Source: Ananas comosus
Taxonomy: Eukaryota > Streptophyta > Magnoliopsida > Poales > Bromeliaceae
Assembly: GCF_001540865.1 (NCBI RefSeq)
Contig: NC_033623.1
Location: 594,586-658,585 of the forward strand
Direction: 5' to 3'
DNA length: 64,000 nucleotides
How positions within the stretch are numbered: position 1 is the stretch's first letter; each line of letters begins with the position of its first letter. The notes under the pieces were generated by a model that did not search any database, had not been told where the DNA came from, and saw only the letters and a list, made by a program, of their open reading frames with translations. Positions 63,531 through 64,000 of this stretch are shown here, piece after piece. The translations under genes and the position numbers were made by a program.

Positions 63531-64000
63531 TACTTATATACTCTTGAAAAGTTTCTGACTTTTCAATTTACCATTCTTAGAAGGCTAATATTAAAAATAT
63601 CATTTCTAGATTTCAACCTATTTCTAATATATCCGTAAAGTTAAAATTTGTTAATTAACTCTGTTATTTCTGTAAGATTACTATTTTGCCCTTTCAAATA
63701 TACCCTTCCATCATCATTAACTTTCTTATTTGCCCTTAAAGTCATGAGCATAAAAAGTATTTTGACTTTTAGTCTTTTCCAATATACCTCTCTATCGTCA
63801 TCAACATTTCTTATTTGCCCTTAAGTTAAGGACAAAATTGGTATTTTAATTTTTTTTTAACTGTGATAGATATTCAACTCACGTTTAACCCAAGTAAACT
63901 TAATAGAAGATAACTGCGGAGGTATTTTGCAATAATGGTGGTGAGGGGCATTTTAGAAAAAAAAATTAAGTAGAGATAAATTAGATATTTTCAAACGTAT
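63531..64000 (+). repeat. ~470-bp interspersed repeat, inverse of 20285-20755
   Basis: AAGTTTCTGACTTTTC, TTAGAAGGCTAATATT, GTTAATTAACTCTGTTATTT, TTTGCCCTTAAAGTCATGAG and ACGTTTAACCCAAGTAAACT match the minus strand of 20285-20755. It reaches the window edge and may continue. Confidence 0.7.

Overview
This is plant nuclear DNA, almost certainly pineapple (Ananas comosus). The genes are intron-rich with GT-AG splice sites, the two tRNAs are of nuclear type, and intergenic space is AT-rich and packed with MITEs, SINEs and microsatellites. The species call rests on two genes encoding bromelain-inhibitor precursors: a 41-residue heavy chain, a 5-residue linker and a short light chain, a family I know only from pineapple.

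Left third (about 0.8-19.7 kb), ordinary gene-dense DNA. In order: a truncated SDE3/MOV10-type helicase paralogue whose Walker A and DEAG motifs are destroyed (+); prefoldin subunit 5 (-); tRNA-Thr(UGU) (+); a BolA1-type protein (-); tRNA-Phe(GAA) (-); an E2F-associated phosphoprotein (EAPP) homologue (-); an STP/MST hexose-H+ symporter (-); a NIT4-type nitrilase (-); and a 61-residue membrane protein whose stop lies only 53 bp before the nitrilase start (-). Exon joins were worked out by hand from reading-frame phase and splice sites.

Middle (about 19.7-53 kb), a repeat field made of three tandem segmental duplications. Duplication A (21.75-26.5 kb) is non-coding. Duplication B (29.4-32.7 and 36.7-39.5 kb) carries a three-domain and a one-domain bromelain-inhibitor gene. 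Duplication C (43.9-45.7 and 46.4-50.4 kb) carries two dead relatives of the same family: one has lost its inhibitor domain, the other has a 2-bp frameshift plus a nonsense codon. All four copies keep the TATA box, the signal-exon/domain-exon layout and a 3' UTR inverted repeat. Several transposons sit in only one copy of a duplicated pair, so the empty sister copy proves the insertion and its target-site duplication (TSD).

Right part (about 53.3-64 kb): one ten-exon serine carboxypeptidase-like gene (-) with a 3.75-kb first intron and an apparent GC-AG second intron, then repeat-bearing intergenic DNA.

The genes do not form one pathway. The coherent theme is the inhibitor cluster, a birth-and-death array of small secreted cysteine-protease inhibitors. 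The single N's at 14884, 39750 and 55857 lie next to duplicated sequence and look like assembly joins.
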